From UBA3910 sp002391465 (GTDB lineage: Bacteria; Bacillota; Limnochordia; Darwinibacteriales; Darwinibacteriaceae): DNA of 64,000 bases. The position numbers and the translations under genes are program-made. The notes under the pieces are model-generated. The model saw only the letters and a list, made by a program, of their open reading frames with translations. It searched no databases and was not told the DNA's origin. The stretch covers positions 62,001 through 126,000 of the forward strand of contig JASGVS010000027.1 of NCBI GenBank assembly GCA_030054835.1, in the 5' to 3' direction. Of the stretch, positions 9,432 through 16,857 are shown piece after piece (position 1 is the stretch's first letter; each line of letters starts with the position of its first letter).

Positions 9432-10692
9432 GCTTCCCACCGGAGAAAAGCTGTGGCAGAGCCAACTGCCCAACGGTCTCAGTGTCTTTGTTCTCCCCAA
9501 ACCGGGGTTTCGCCGAACGTACGCTGTGATATCTACCCATTACGGCTCAATAGATTCCCAGTTCCGCAGGGAAGGGGAGCAGGTGTTGAGCGTTCCGCCA
9601 GGGATCGCCCACTTTCTCGAACACAAGCTGTTTGAGGAAGAGGAAGGCAGCGTTTTTGACCGCTTCGCCGATTTGGGTGCTTCCGTCAACGCCTTTACCA
9701 GCAGTACTCAGACGAGCTATCTCTTTTCCACAACGGAAAACTGGCAAGAAGCCCTGATCCAACTCATCGAGTTTGTGAACAAGCCCTATCTCACGGACGA
9801 AAACGTGGAGAAGGAAAAGGGCATCATTGAACAGGAGTTGCGGATGTACGCTGACCATCCCCAGCGGAGGGTGTATTCTGCCCTGCTGGAGGGGTTGTAC
9901 CAACGAAACCCGATCCGCCTGGATATTGGCGGCACGGTGGAGTCGGTACGGGAAATTACCAAGGAGCAGCTCTACGACTGCTACTACACCTTTTACCAGC
10001 CCGGTAATATGGCTTTAGCCATTGCGGGAGACGTAGAGCCAAAGGAAGCCCATTCCCTGATTGCAGAGCATTACCCGGAGTGGAGCCATTACAGCGGGCC
10101 GGTGGAGCGGTTCTTTCCCACCGAACCGAAGGAAGTGGCGAAGGATTGGTCCGAGGAAGAAATGGCCATATCCCGACCCCAGTATCTGTTGGGCTTTAAG
10201 CACGATCCCATCTGGCGGGGAGAGGAGATCCTGCGGCAACAGCTGATTATGGCCATCGCTTGGCGCTTAATTACTGCCCGCAGCTCCCAACATTTTAATG
10301 AGCTTTATGACAAGGAGCTTGTGTCCGATTCCTTCGGGGCCAGTTTCAGCTGCCATCCCCAGTTTGCCTATTCGGTCATTGGAACGGATACGGATGATCC
10401 CGAGCGGCTCCATGATGAACTAACCAGGATCATCCACGAGCTGCGGCGGGAAAAGCTCTGCCCCACTGAACTGGATCGCCTCAAGCGCAGTCTCTACGGA
10501 GGTCATCTAGCTTCTTATGATTCCTTTGAATACGCGGCTAACCGGGTAATTTCTAACCATTTTAATCAAATACCGTCGGCCCGCTTTCTACCGCTCCTCA
10601 GTTCAATAACGGCGGAGCAGGTAACGGCCGTATTTACCGATCTCCTCGATTGGAATCGCTCCTCCGTCTCCATTTTACGTGTTAAGGGGTGA
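9409..10692 (+). CDS. yfmH: M16 family zinc metallopeptidase, YfmH type
   Basis: 427 residues, active M16 peptidase subunit. The zinc/catalytic motif HFLEH (H68, E71, H72) is intact, followed about 75 residues on by the conserved EKGIIEQE segment that supplies the third metal ligand. It overlaps the 3' end of the YfmF-type gene by 23 bases, and the two probably form a heterodimer, as inactive/active M16 pairs commonly do. GTG at 9409 has AAGGAGAGG just upstream; an in-frame ATG at 9418 is a possible alternative. Substrate unknown from sequence. Confidence 0.83.
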   Translation: MERMEQIKLPTGEKLWQSQLPNGLSVFVLPKPGFRRTYAVISTHYGSIDSQFRREGEQVLSVPPGIAHFLEHKLFEEEEGSVFDRFADLGASVNAFTSSTQTSYLFSTTENWQEALIQLIEFVNKPYLTDENVEKEKGIIEQELRMYADHPQRRVYSALLEGLYQRNPIRLDIGGTVESVREITKEQLYDCYYTFYQPGNMALAIAGDVEPKEAHSLIAEHYPEWSHYSGPVERFFPTEPKEVAKDWSEEEMAISRPQYLLGFKHDPIWRGEEILRQQLIMAIAWRLITARSSQHFNELYDKELVSDSFGASFSCHPQFAYSVIGTDTDDPERLHDELTRIIHELRREKLCPTELDRLKRSLYGGHLASYDSFEYAANRVISNHFNQIPSARFLPLLSSITAEQVTAVFTDLLDWNRSSVSILRVKG

Positions 10693-10697
10693 AAACG

Positions 10698-11276
10698 ATG
10701 GCTAAGGATAAACTGCGCGAGCAGTTGAAGCTGGAACGGGCACAGCTTAACCCGGTGGACAGGCAGAAATGGGATGCCCAGATCCTGGAACATCTTAAAA
10801 ATTGGGATGTGTACCTGGCAAAAAGGAGGGCATTCGTGTATCTTTCCATCGGCTGGGAAGTGGATACCTGGGGTATCGTGGATGACCTGGTGGAAAGGGG
10901 CTGTGAAGTGTACGCTCCCGTTGTGCAGAAATCACCCCGGGCCCTTCTGCCCAGGCGCTTTACCTCCCGGGACGAACTGGTTCCGGCGGTGTTCGGTATT
11001 CTAGAACCGCCATTGTCTGCCCAGGCAGTTGAGCCGGAGGAACTGGATTTGATTATCGTCCCTGGGCTTGCCTTTACACGGGCAGGCTACCGCATTGGCT
11101 ACGGCGGCGGGTTTTACGATCGTTTCTTAGCCTCAACCAACTCCGTATCCATAGGCCTTTGTTACAGCTCCTTTCTGCGGGATGATCTAATTGTTGATCA
11201 GTGGGACAAGCCCGTTGATTACGTAGTGACGGAGAGGGGCGTATTGGGAGGAAATAAAGGGAAACTGCAGAACTGA
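10698..11276 (+). CDS. 5-formyltetrahydrofolate cyclo-ligase
   Basis: Cytoplasmic folate-pathway enzyme that converts 5-formyl-THF and ATP to 5,10-methenyl-THF. The C-terminal hallmark GYRIGYGGGFYDRFL (about residues 127-141), which binds the nucleotide and folate, is clear, and the basic N-terminal segment KxxLREQLKLER fits the family. Length about 192 residues is typical. I start at ATG 10698 because AAGGGG lies 8 bases upstream; an upstream in-frame GTG at 10689 overlaps that ribosome-binding site and is less likely. It sits 5 bases after the M16 gene, probably in the same transcript. Confidence 0.88.
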   Translation: MAKDKLREQLKLERAQLNPVDRQKWDAQILEHLKNWDVYLAKRRAFVYLSIGWEVDTWGIVDDLVERGCEVYAPVVQKSPRALLPRRFTSRDELVPAVFGILEPPLSAQAVEPEELDLIIVPGLAFTRAGYRIGYGGGFYDRFLASTNSVSIGLCYSSFLRDDLIVDQWDKPVDYVVTERGVLGGNKGKLQN

Positions 11277-11300
11277 CAGGTGAGGGGGTAGGTGTTAGTG

Positions 11301-12806
11301 ATGTCGCGACGGAAATACGTATTGGCAATCGATCAGGGCACTACCGGCACTACCGTTGTCCTCTTTGACGCAAGGGGACAGATGGTCCGCAAGATGTACA
11401 AAGAGTTTACACAGTATTATCCCCAGCCAGGCTGGGTAGAGCATGACGCCTGGGAGATCTGGTTGGGCGTGCATGAGCTCTTGGAAAGGATTATCGCTGA
11501 GACGGCCATTGCCCCAGAGGATTTGGCGGCCATTGGCGTTACTAACCAGCGGGAAACGGTTGTGTTGTGGGATCGGAAAACGGGCAAACCTGTAACCAAA
11601 GCTATTGTCTGGCAGTGCAGGCGTACCGCTAAGATGTGCGAGGAAATGAAGGAAGAGGGTTTGGAGCCGCTCTTTAGGGAAAGGACAGGTTTGATCCTCG
11701 ATCCCTATTTTTCCGGCACCAAGTTGAAATGGATCTTCGACCACGATTCGGAACTCTACGCCCGGGCGGTCCGAGGTGAGTTGGCCTTCGGTACCATTGA
11801 CTCGTGGTTGATTTATAATTTAACGGCCGAAAAGGCACATGTGACGGACTACACCAATGCCTCCCGGACCCTGCTTTTCAACCTGAAGACACTGGATTGG
11901 GATGAAGAGCTGCTGCAGGCGTTGAACATTCCCCGGCAGATTCTGCCAGAGGTGCGCCCGTCCAGTGCTGTTTACGGCCACACCCAAGCCTCGGGAAGGA
12001 TTCCTGGGGGAATTCCGGTTGCAGGGGCAGCAGGTGACCAGCAGGCGGCTCTCTTTGGACAAGCCTGCTTTGAGCGGGGCTCGGTCAAGGCCACCTTCGG
12101 TACCGGTGCCTTTATCCTTATGAACACCGGTACAGAACCGGTATTTTCCCACAACGGTCTTCTCACAACAGTGGCCTGGGGTCTAGATGGCCGAGTTGAA
12201 TATGCTTTGGAGGGCAGTGTGTTTGTGGCCGGTGCTGCGGTGCAGTGGCTGCGGGATGAAATGGGTCTAATTAAGCAGGCTGCGGAAACGGAAGGAATTG
12301 CCCTTTCGGTACCGGATACAAATGGTGTATACTTCGTTCCCAGTTTCGTTGGTTTGGGCGCTCCCCACTGGGACCCATATGTGCGAGGCATGATTATGGG
12401 CCTAACCAGGGGTGCCACCAAGGCCCACGTTATCCGCGCCACGCTGGAAGCGATTGTCTATCAGACCAGGGAAGTGTTGGATGTAATGGCGGAAGAGTCC
12501 CAAATTCCCTTAGGGCTCTTGAAAGTGGATGGCGGAGCATCGGAAAACAAGTTTATCTGCCAGTTCCTTGCCGATCTGACTAACCGCCAGGTGGAATGGC
12601 CAGAAATCTTCGAAACCACCGCCCTGGGAGCCGCTTATTTAGCAGGTCTAGCCGTGGGCATTTGGGACAGCCAAGCCCATGTGGAAACGAGTAGGCAGAT
12701 CCACCGTACTTACCTGCCCGCTATGGCGGAAGAGAAGCGTTCTGCCCTTTATTCCCAGTGGCAGAAGGCGGTTCAGAGCGCAAAAAGTTGGGTGGGCAAT
12801 GCTTAA
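11301..12806 (+). CDS. glpK: Glycerol kinase
   Basis: FGGY-family kinase phosphorylating glycerol to sn-glycerol-3-phosphate. The N-terminal phosphate-binding AIDQGTTGTT (about residues 9-18), the RTG and DSWL segments, GAAGDQQAALFGQ and the C-terminal DGGASENKF are all visible. 501 residues from ATG 11301 matches the family; GTG codons at 11292 and 11298 are in-frame alternatives in a GGGGGTAGGTG region. No glpF or glpD is adjacent. The 3' end overlaps glpP, so the kinase and its presumed regulator are translated together. Confidence 0.95.
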   Translation: MSRRKYVLAIDQGTTGTTVVLFDARGQMVRKMYKEFTQYYPQPGWVEHDAWEIWLGVHELLERIIAETAIAPEDLAAIGVTNQRETVVLWDRKTGKPVTKAIVWQCRRTAKMCEEMKEEGLEPLFRERTGLILDPYFSGTKLKWIFDHDSELYARAVRGELAFGTIDSWLIYNLTAEKAHVTDYTNASRTLLFNLKTLDWDEELLQALNIPRQILPEVRPSSAVYGHTQASGRIPGGIPVAGAAGDQQAALFGQACFERGSVKATFGTGAFILMNTGTEPVFSHNGLLTTVAWGLDGRVEYALEGSVFVAGAAVQWLRDEMGLIKQAAETEGIALSVPDTNGVYFVPSFVGLGAPHWDPYVRGMIMGLTRGATKAHVIRATLEAIVYQTREVLDVMAEESQIPLGLLKVDGGASENKFICQFLADLTNRQVEWPEIFETTALGAAYLAGLAVGIWDSQAHVETSRQIHRTYLPAMAEEKRSALYSQWQKAVQSAKSWVGNA

Positions 12807-13401
12807 TCCAGACAAGATTCGTCAGGAAAAACTACTGCAGCTCCGGGCAAACCTCGCCCAAAAACCCATAATTGCGGGGTTAAAGGGTCTGGAGAATATG
12901 GGTAAGATAAAAGACAGTGGAGTGAGGGTCTGTTTTTATCTGACCGGCCATATTTTCGAGCTCAGGGAGCTGGTGCGGGAATGTAAAGCGGCGGGCCAGA
13001 TGGTCTTTGCCCATATCGATTTGATTGGCGGCGTAGCCCGGGACAACTACGGCATGGAGATGCTTGCGGCAGAGGGGGTAGATGGTGTTTTAACCACTAG
13101 GGGCCACCTCATAACCGCTGCCCAGAAGGCAGGATTATTAGGAATCCAGAGGCTCTTTATCCTGGACTCGGAGGCGCTCCGTACGGGCTTGCGTATGCTC
13201 CAATCGAGCAGTCCCGACGCGGTTGAGATTCTCCCCGCCCTAATTGTACCGGCAATCTTACGGCGCCTACCCAAAGATCTGCCTCCCATTATCGCCGGAG
13301 GACTCGTGGAGACTAAAGAGGAACTTGAGGGAATACTGGGACCGCCCGTCCGGGCCGTTTCCACCAGTACGGTGGGGTTATGGAGTTACCAAAGGGGGTA
13401 G
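12799..13401 (+). CDS. glpP: Glycerol-3-phosphate responsive antiterminator
   Basis: 200-residue RNA-binding antiterminator of the GlpP family. Visible conserved parts: KPIIAGLKGLE near the N-terminus, VFAHIDLIGG in the middle, DGVLTTRGHLI, and the C-terminal IIAGGLVE...VSTST..LW, which resembles a TIM-barrel phosphate-binding end. In Bacillus GlpP plus glycerol-3-phosphate prevents premature termination in glp leader RNAs. The start is an ATG inside the last codons of glpK (8-base overlap); a longer upstream frame only shadows glpK. Its gene order (after glpK rather than before it) and the lack of a leader terminator upstream of glpK are unusual. Confidence 0.85.
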   Translation: MLNPDKIRQEKLLQLRANLAQKPIIAGLKGLENMGKIKDSGVRVCFYLTGHIFELRELVRECKAAGQMVFAHIDLIGGVARDNYGMEMLAAEGVDGVLTTRGHLITAAQKAGLLGIQRLFILDSEALRTGLRMLQSSSPDAVEILPALIVPAILRRLPKDLPPIIAGGLVETKEELEGILGPPVRAVSTSTVGLWSYQRG

Positions 13402-13405
13402 ACTG

Positions 13406-14194
13406 ATGAACGAGAAATGGCTCAAGCAGCAGGCAGAGGAGATTAGTATGGCGTTAGCCCGCTCGGGCATCCGTTGGGCAATGCCCGTGGATGATGCTGT
13501 ACGGGGACAGAAAGTCTTTGTCACCGATTCGACTAACGTAGCTGCTTATATAGATCACACACTACTGGCACCTACCGCTTCTAGGGAACAGATCGGCCGC
13601 CTGTGCCAGGAGGCTTTGGAATACCGTTTCGCGTCCGTTTGTGTAAATCCCGGCCATGTGAGGCTTGCGGCCAGGTTGCTCGCGGGCAGCCCGGTGAAAA
13701 CGTGTGCCGTAATCGGCTTTCCCCTTGGTGCCACAACTACTTTGAGCAAAGTAATGGAGGCCAGGGATGCGGTGGCCAATGGCGCCCAGGAACTGGACAT
13801 GGTGATTAACGTGGGGGCACTGATGGAAAGGGATTACGCCCGGGTTTATTCCGATATTCGGGCAGTGCGGGATGCTGCGCCCGGCTTAGTGTTAAAGGTG
13901 ATCTTGGAAACGGGCTACCTCAGCAAAGAACAGATAGTGCAAGGCTGCATTTTAGTGAAAATGGCAGGGGCAGATTTCGTTAAGACCTGTACTGGGTTTG
14001 GCCCGGGTAAGGCTGAGCTGGAGGATATAACCCTGATGCGTGAGGTGGTTGGCCCAGATTTCGGCGTTAAGGCATCTGGCGGTATTCGGGACCGAAAAAC
14101 TGCCATGGCCATGATCAAAGCTGGCGCCAACAGGATCGGTGCTAGTGCCGGAGTGGCAATTGTCCAGGGCGAAGAGGGGAAGGGTGACTATTAG
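13406..14194 (+). CDS. deoC: Deoxyribose-phosphate aldolase
   Basis: Class I aldolase cleaving 2-deoxyribose-5-phosphate to glyceraldehyde-3-phosphate and acetaldehyde. Family motifs: YIDHTLLAP, FASVCVNP, ELDMVINVGAL, LKVILETG, the Schiff-base lysine in FVKTCTGFG (K193), and KASGGIRD. 262 residues, slightly longer than usual because of an N-terminal helical extension of about 45 residues before the YIDHT motif. ATG chosen with AAAGGGGG about 8 bases upstream, 4 bases after the glpP stop. Nucleoside catabolism next to glycerol use; both feed triose phosphates. Confidence 0.93.
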   Translation: MNEKWLKQQAEEISMALARSGIRWAMPVDDAVRGQKVFVTDSTNVAAYIDHTLLAPTASREQIGRLCQEALEYRFASVCVNPGHVRLAARLLAGSPVKTCAVIGFPLGATTTLSKVMEARDAVANGAQELDMVINVGALMERDYARVYSDIRAVRDAAPGLVLKVILETGYLSKEQIVQGCILVKMAGADFVKTCTGFGPGKAELEDITLMREVVGPDFGVKASGGIRDRKTAMAMIKAGANRIGASAGVAIVQGEEGKGDY

Positions 14195-14196
14195 AA

Positions 14197-15405
14197 ATGT
14201 TAACGGGTAGAAGTATACTAACAGCACTCTGCCTTGTCTTGGTCTTGGGCGTGTCCGGGCTGTGCCAAGGGGAAACCCAACCAGGCTATTGGTTTGACCA
14301 GCAGTATGGGCAGGCTAGGGTAGCAGCTCACCTTGTCTCCAGTGACGGGGAGAGGCTGCTTTTAGATGGCCAGTTTAGGTTCAAATATCCGGATGACTTT
14401 GCGGTGGACTATCCCACCACCGAAGGCCAGGTTGTGATCAGCGGCCACAAGGATTTTGTGGAGCTGAACGCAGCGGGCGAGGTGAGTTACGGTTATGATC
14501 AGCACTGGCTGTTTGACTATTTCCGTGCCTATGTCTATGAACCGGCCTCTTATTTTGCAGGTTCGCTGGAACCTGCCGGCACAACCACTTTAGTGGGACG
14601 CCCGGTGGATCGCTATTATTCCCAAGGGGATAGGACTAAGGTGCTCTGGCTTGATCAGGAAACGGGTCTGCCCCTTCTCATCAGAGAAGGCGATGTGGTT
14701 GTTGCTGCGGTGAAGGGTTATACAGCCGGTTCGGATACTACCGGACCGTATAACTCTCTGGAATTGGAATTCCAGGGTGAGAAGACCGCTGTCCTCACCC
14801 TTGTCCGGACTGAAGAAACATGGGCACCGGGGAAACTGGAACTGGAGGACAGTACCGGCAGGCTGACGATTGAGTTTTTTGAGTGGGATTTCAGCTTCGA
14901 TTTCACCACACGCAGGCGGGTGGACCTGCAGGAACTGCGCACTCTCAACGAGCGTTTCTTTGACGAGTATTCGGCAGAAAATTGGGCTGGAGCGTTAGCG
15001 GTCTGCCAAGACATGCTGTCCTTGGCACCGAACTATTGGAATGTCTATCTGTTCCAGGCTTTCGTCTACGAAGCACTGGGCGACTTTTTTGGTGTAGTGG
15101 AGAATTACCAGCAGGTACTCATGGGCGAGCCCGATAATGTTGTTGCTCTCAACAATTTGGCTTATCATTACATGCTCCGAGAAGTCCAAATCGAAAAGGC
15201 CATCAGCATGGCAGAGCGGGCGGTGGCACTTGAGAGGCAGGCGATCTATTTAGATACGTTGGGCTATGGGTATTACCTCGTGGGCCGCTATGGAGAAGCC
15301 CGGGAACTTTTGGAAGAGGCACTTCTCTACGCCCCGGAAGAAGGGGTAGAGGAGATCCGGGAGCATTTAGACCTGGTCATGCAGGCACTGGGTGAAGGGG
15401 AGTAG
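14197..15405 (+). CDS. Secreted protein with LolA-like N-terminal region and TPR repeats
   Basis: 402 residues. A signal peptide (hydrophobic about 8-22, likely cut after a Gly/Cys/Gln stretch near 25) precedes a beta-rich region, about 30-245, with a pattern like LolA/outer-membrane lipoprotein sorting proteins (repeated short strands with GQFRFKYP, VGRPVDRY and LWLDQETGLPL elements). Residues about 245-395 form tetratricopeptide-type helical pairs (PDNVVALNNLAYHY; AIYLDTLGYGYY). Function unknown; probably envelope-associated protein-protein or lipid contact. It starts 2 bases after deoC and ends 2 bases before the methyltransferase, so it is in the same transcript. The LolA comparison is by pattern only. 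Confidence 0.6.
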   Translation: MLTGRSILTALCLVLVLGVSGLCQGETQPGYWFDQQYGQARVAAHLVSSDGERLLLDGQFRFKYPDDFAVDYPTTEGQVVISGHKDFVELNAAGEVSYGYDQHWLFDYFRAYVYEPASYFAGSLEPAGTTTLVGRPVDRYYSQGDRTKVLWLDQETGLPLLIREGDVVVAAVKGYTAGSDTTGPYNSLELEFQGEKTAVLTLVRTEETWAPGKLELEDSTGRLTIEFFEWDFSFDFTTRRRVDLQELRTLNERFFDEYSAENWAGALAVCQDMLSLAPNYWNVYLFQAFVYEALGDFFGVVENYQQVLMGEPDNVVALNNLAYHYMLREVQIEKAISMAERAVALERQAIYLDTLGYGYYLVGRYGEARELLEEALLYAPEEGVEEIREHLDLVMQALGEGE

Positions 15406-15407
15406 TC

Positions 15408-16019
15408 ATGTCGGAACACTATTTTACGCAAAAACCTACGGTAGAAACGAGGCCCGAGGTTTTCACCGCTGTGCTCAAAGGCCGGGAGTACCTGTTTCGG
15501 ACTGATGCCGGTGTGTTTTCAAAGAAGGAAGTTGATAGGGGTACCCAGATCCTCATCAACAAGCTGAACTGCAGACTTGGGGAGACTGTGCTCGATCTTG
15601 GCTGCGGGTACGGGCCCATAGGCATGGTGGCGGCCGATCTGGTGGGCCAGGAGGGCCATGTTTACATGGTGGATGTGAACGAGCGGGCTGTGGAGTTGGC
15701 TCGGGCCAATCTCAAATTAAACGAAATCTACAACGCCACTGTCCTGGTGAGTGACGGCCTTGAGGCTTTACCAGGGAAGACCTTTGACTGGGTTGTGAGC
15801 AATCCCCCCATCCGAACCGGAAAGAAGGTTGTTTATCCACTCCTTAAGAGCGGTTATGATGCCCTGCGTCCTGGGGGGTGCCTTCTGGTTGTGATTCGGA
15901 CTAAACAGGGAGCGAAGAGCTTAGAGGCCTATCTTAAGGAGCTGGCTGGTAATTGTGAGACTGTGGAGCGAAAATCGGGTTATCGGGTCCTGAAATGTTG
16001 TAAACTACCTCCCGCCTGA
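15408..16019 (+). CDS. Class I SAM-dependent methyltransferase, RsmC/RlmG-like small form
   Basis: 203-residue methyltransferase. The SAM-binding motif VLDLGCGYGPIG (about 63-74), the acidic VDVNERAVELA (motif II) and the NPP catalytic motif (SNPPIRTGK, about 130) are present. The NPP motif points to methylation of an exocyclic amino group, most likely guanine in rRNA, as in RsmC/RlmG; Bacillus has a similar single-domain protein. The N-terminal HYFTQKPTVETRP segment is typical of this short family. Specific substrate cannot be read from sequence. Confidence 0.82.
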   Translation: MSEHYFTQKPTVETRPEVFTAVLKGREYLFRTDAGVFSKKEVDRGTQILINKLNCRLGETVLDLGCGYGPIGMVAADLVGQEGHVYMVDVNERAVELARANLKLNEIYNATVLVSDGLEALPGKTFDWVVSNPPIRTGKKVVYPLLKSGYDALRPGGCLLVVIRTKQGAKSLEAYLKELAGNCETVERKSGYRVLKCCKLPPA

Positions 16020-16045
16020 ATATTCTGTGGTGTGGAGGTGTTTTT

Positions 16046-16771
16046 ATGCGGACCTGGTTCTTCAGCGCGAAGCAGGTCATCTGGTGCCTTCTCACCTGTC
16101 TTGCGGTGGGTATTTATCTAGGTACAGGCAGCGAACTGCCCCTGCCCGTACTCAGGGAGGCGACACTACCGGCCATATCAGGTTTGACGATAGTAATTGA
16201 TCCCGGCCATGGCGGTGACGATCCTGGGGCTGTGAGCGTAAAGGGCGATCTGGAGAAGGACATCACCCTGGCCATTGCGGAAGAACTGGAGTATCTGCTG
16301 CGGAAGGCAGCTGTCTTTGCAGTTGTGGTTCGCAGGGGCGATTATGATTTGGCCGACTCCAGTGAGACAAATCTGCTGAAAAGAAAGAGGCAGGATTTGG
16401 ATCGTCGGGTTGCCCTGGCTAAAGAAGCCCAGGCGGACTTGTTCATATCCATTCACGCCAACTTCTTTCCCTCCCCCATATGGTACGGGGCCCAAACGTT
16501 CTATTACCCCGGCCGGCCAGAGGATGAACGCCTGGCTAAGGCGATCCAGGCTGAACTGGTGAGGCATCTAGGTCCAAACAAGCGGCAGGCTCTGCCCGGG
16601 GATTTTCGGGTGCTGAGGGAAGCGGGTATGCCTGCGGTGCTGATTGAGGTTGGGTTTTTATCCAATCCAAAGGAGGCGGCTCTTTTAAGCGAGCGCGGCT
16701 ACCAGAAACGTGTGGCTGCCGCCATTTTTGACGGAATATTACGCTATTATTCAGCGGCAAACAGTTTATAG
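16046..16771 (+). CDS. cwlD: N-acetylmuramoyl-L-alanine amidase, CwlD-like
   Basis: 241 residues with an N-terminal membrane/signal segment (about 8-28) and an Amidase_3 domain. Zinc-ligand motifs are visible: IDPGHGGDDPG, the Glu in LEKDITL, SIHAN, and the C-terminal VLIEVGFLSN. Cleaves the amide bond between muramic acid and the stem peptide outside the membrane. The single-domain layout fits CwlD, which acts with PdaA to make muramic-delta-lactam in spore cortex; a vegetative amidase cannot be excluded. ATG with TGGAGGTG 6 bases upstream. Confidence 0.78.
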   Translation: MRTWFFSAKQVIWCLLTCLAVGIYLGTGSELPLPVLREATLPAISGLTIVIDPGHGGDDPGAVSVKGDLEKDITLAIAEELEYLLRKAAVFAVVVRRGDYDLADSSETNLLKRKRQDLDRRVALAKEAQADLFISIHANFFPSPIWYGAQTFYYPGRPEDERLAKAIQAELVRHLGPNKRQALPGDFRVLREAGMPAVLIEVGFLSNPKEAALLSERGYQKRVAAAIFDGILRYYSAANSL

Positions 16772-16782
16772 ACGGGCTCACA

Positions 16783-16811
16783 TTGCCGAATAATAGTGAT
16801 TATGATAAGAT
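16783..16811 (+). promoter_or_regulatory. Promoter for the ADP-dependent kinase gene
   Basis: TTGCCG (16783-16788) and TAAGAT (16806-16811) are separated by 17 bases, and TG one base before the -10 makes it an extended -10 element. Transcription would start near 16818, about 40 bases before the kinase start codon. Confidence 0.5.
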
Positions 16812-16829
16812 AACTAAGAGTTTAGATTA

Positions 16830-16841
16830 GTATACGTATAC
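16830..16841. promoter_or_regulatory. 12-bp perfect palindrome, possible operator
   Basis: GTATACGTATAC lies between the predicted transcription start and the ribosome-binding site (TGGAGG, 16842-16847) of the kinase gene. Position and symmetry fit a repressor site; the regulator is unknown. Confidence 0.35.
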
Positions 16842-16857
16842 TGGAGGTTGAAGTTCG

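Noticed and set aside
12127..12142. CCGGTACAGAACCGGT repeated in glpK and glmM (near 22690)
   Set aside because: Both copies encode Gly-Thr-Glu-Pro-Val with the same codons; coincidence of coding sequence rather than a repeat element.
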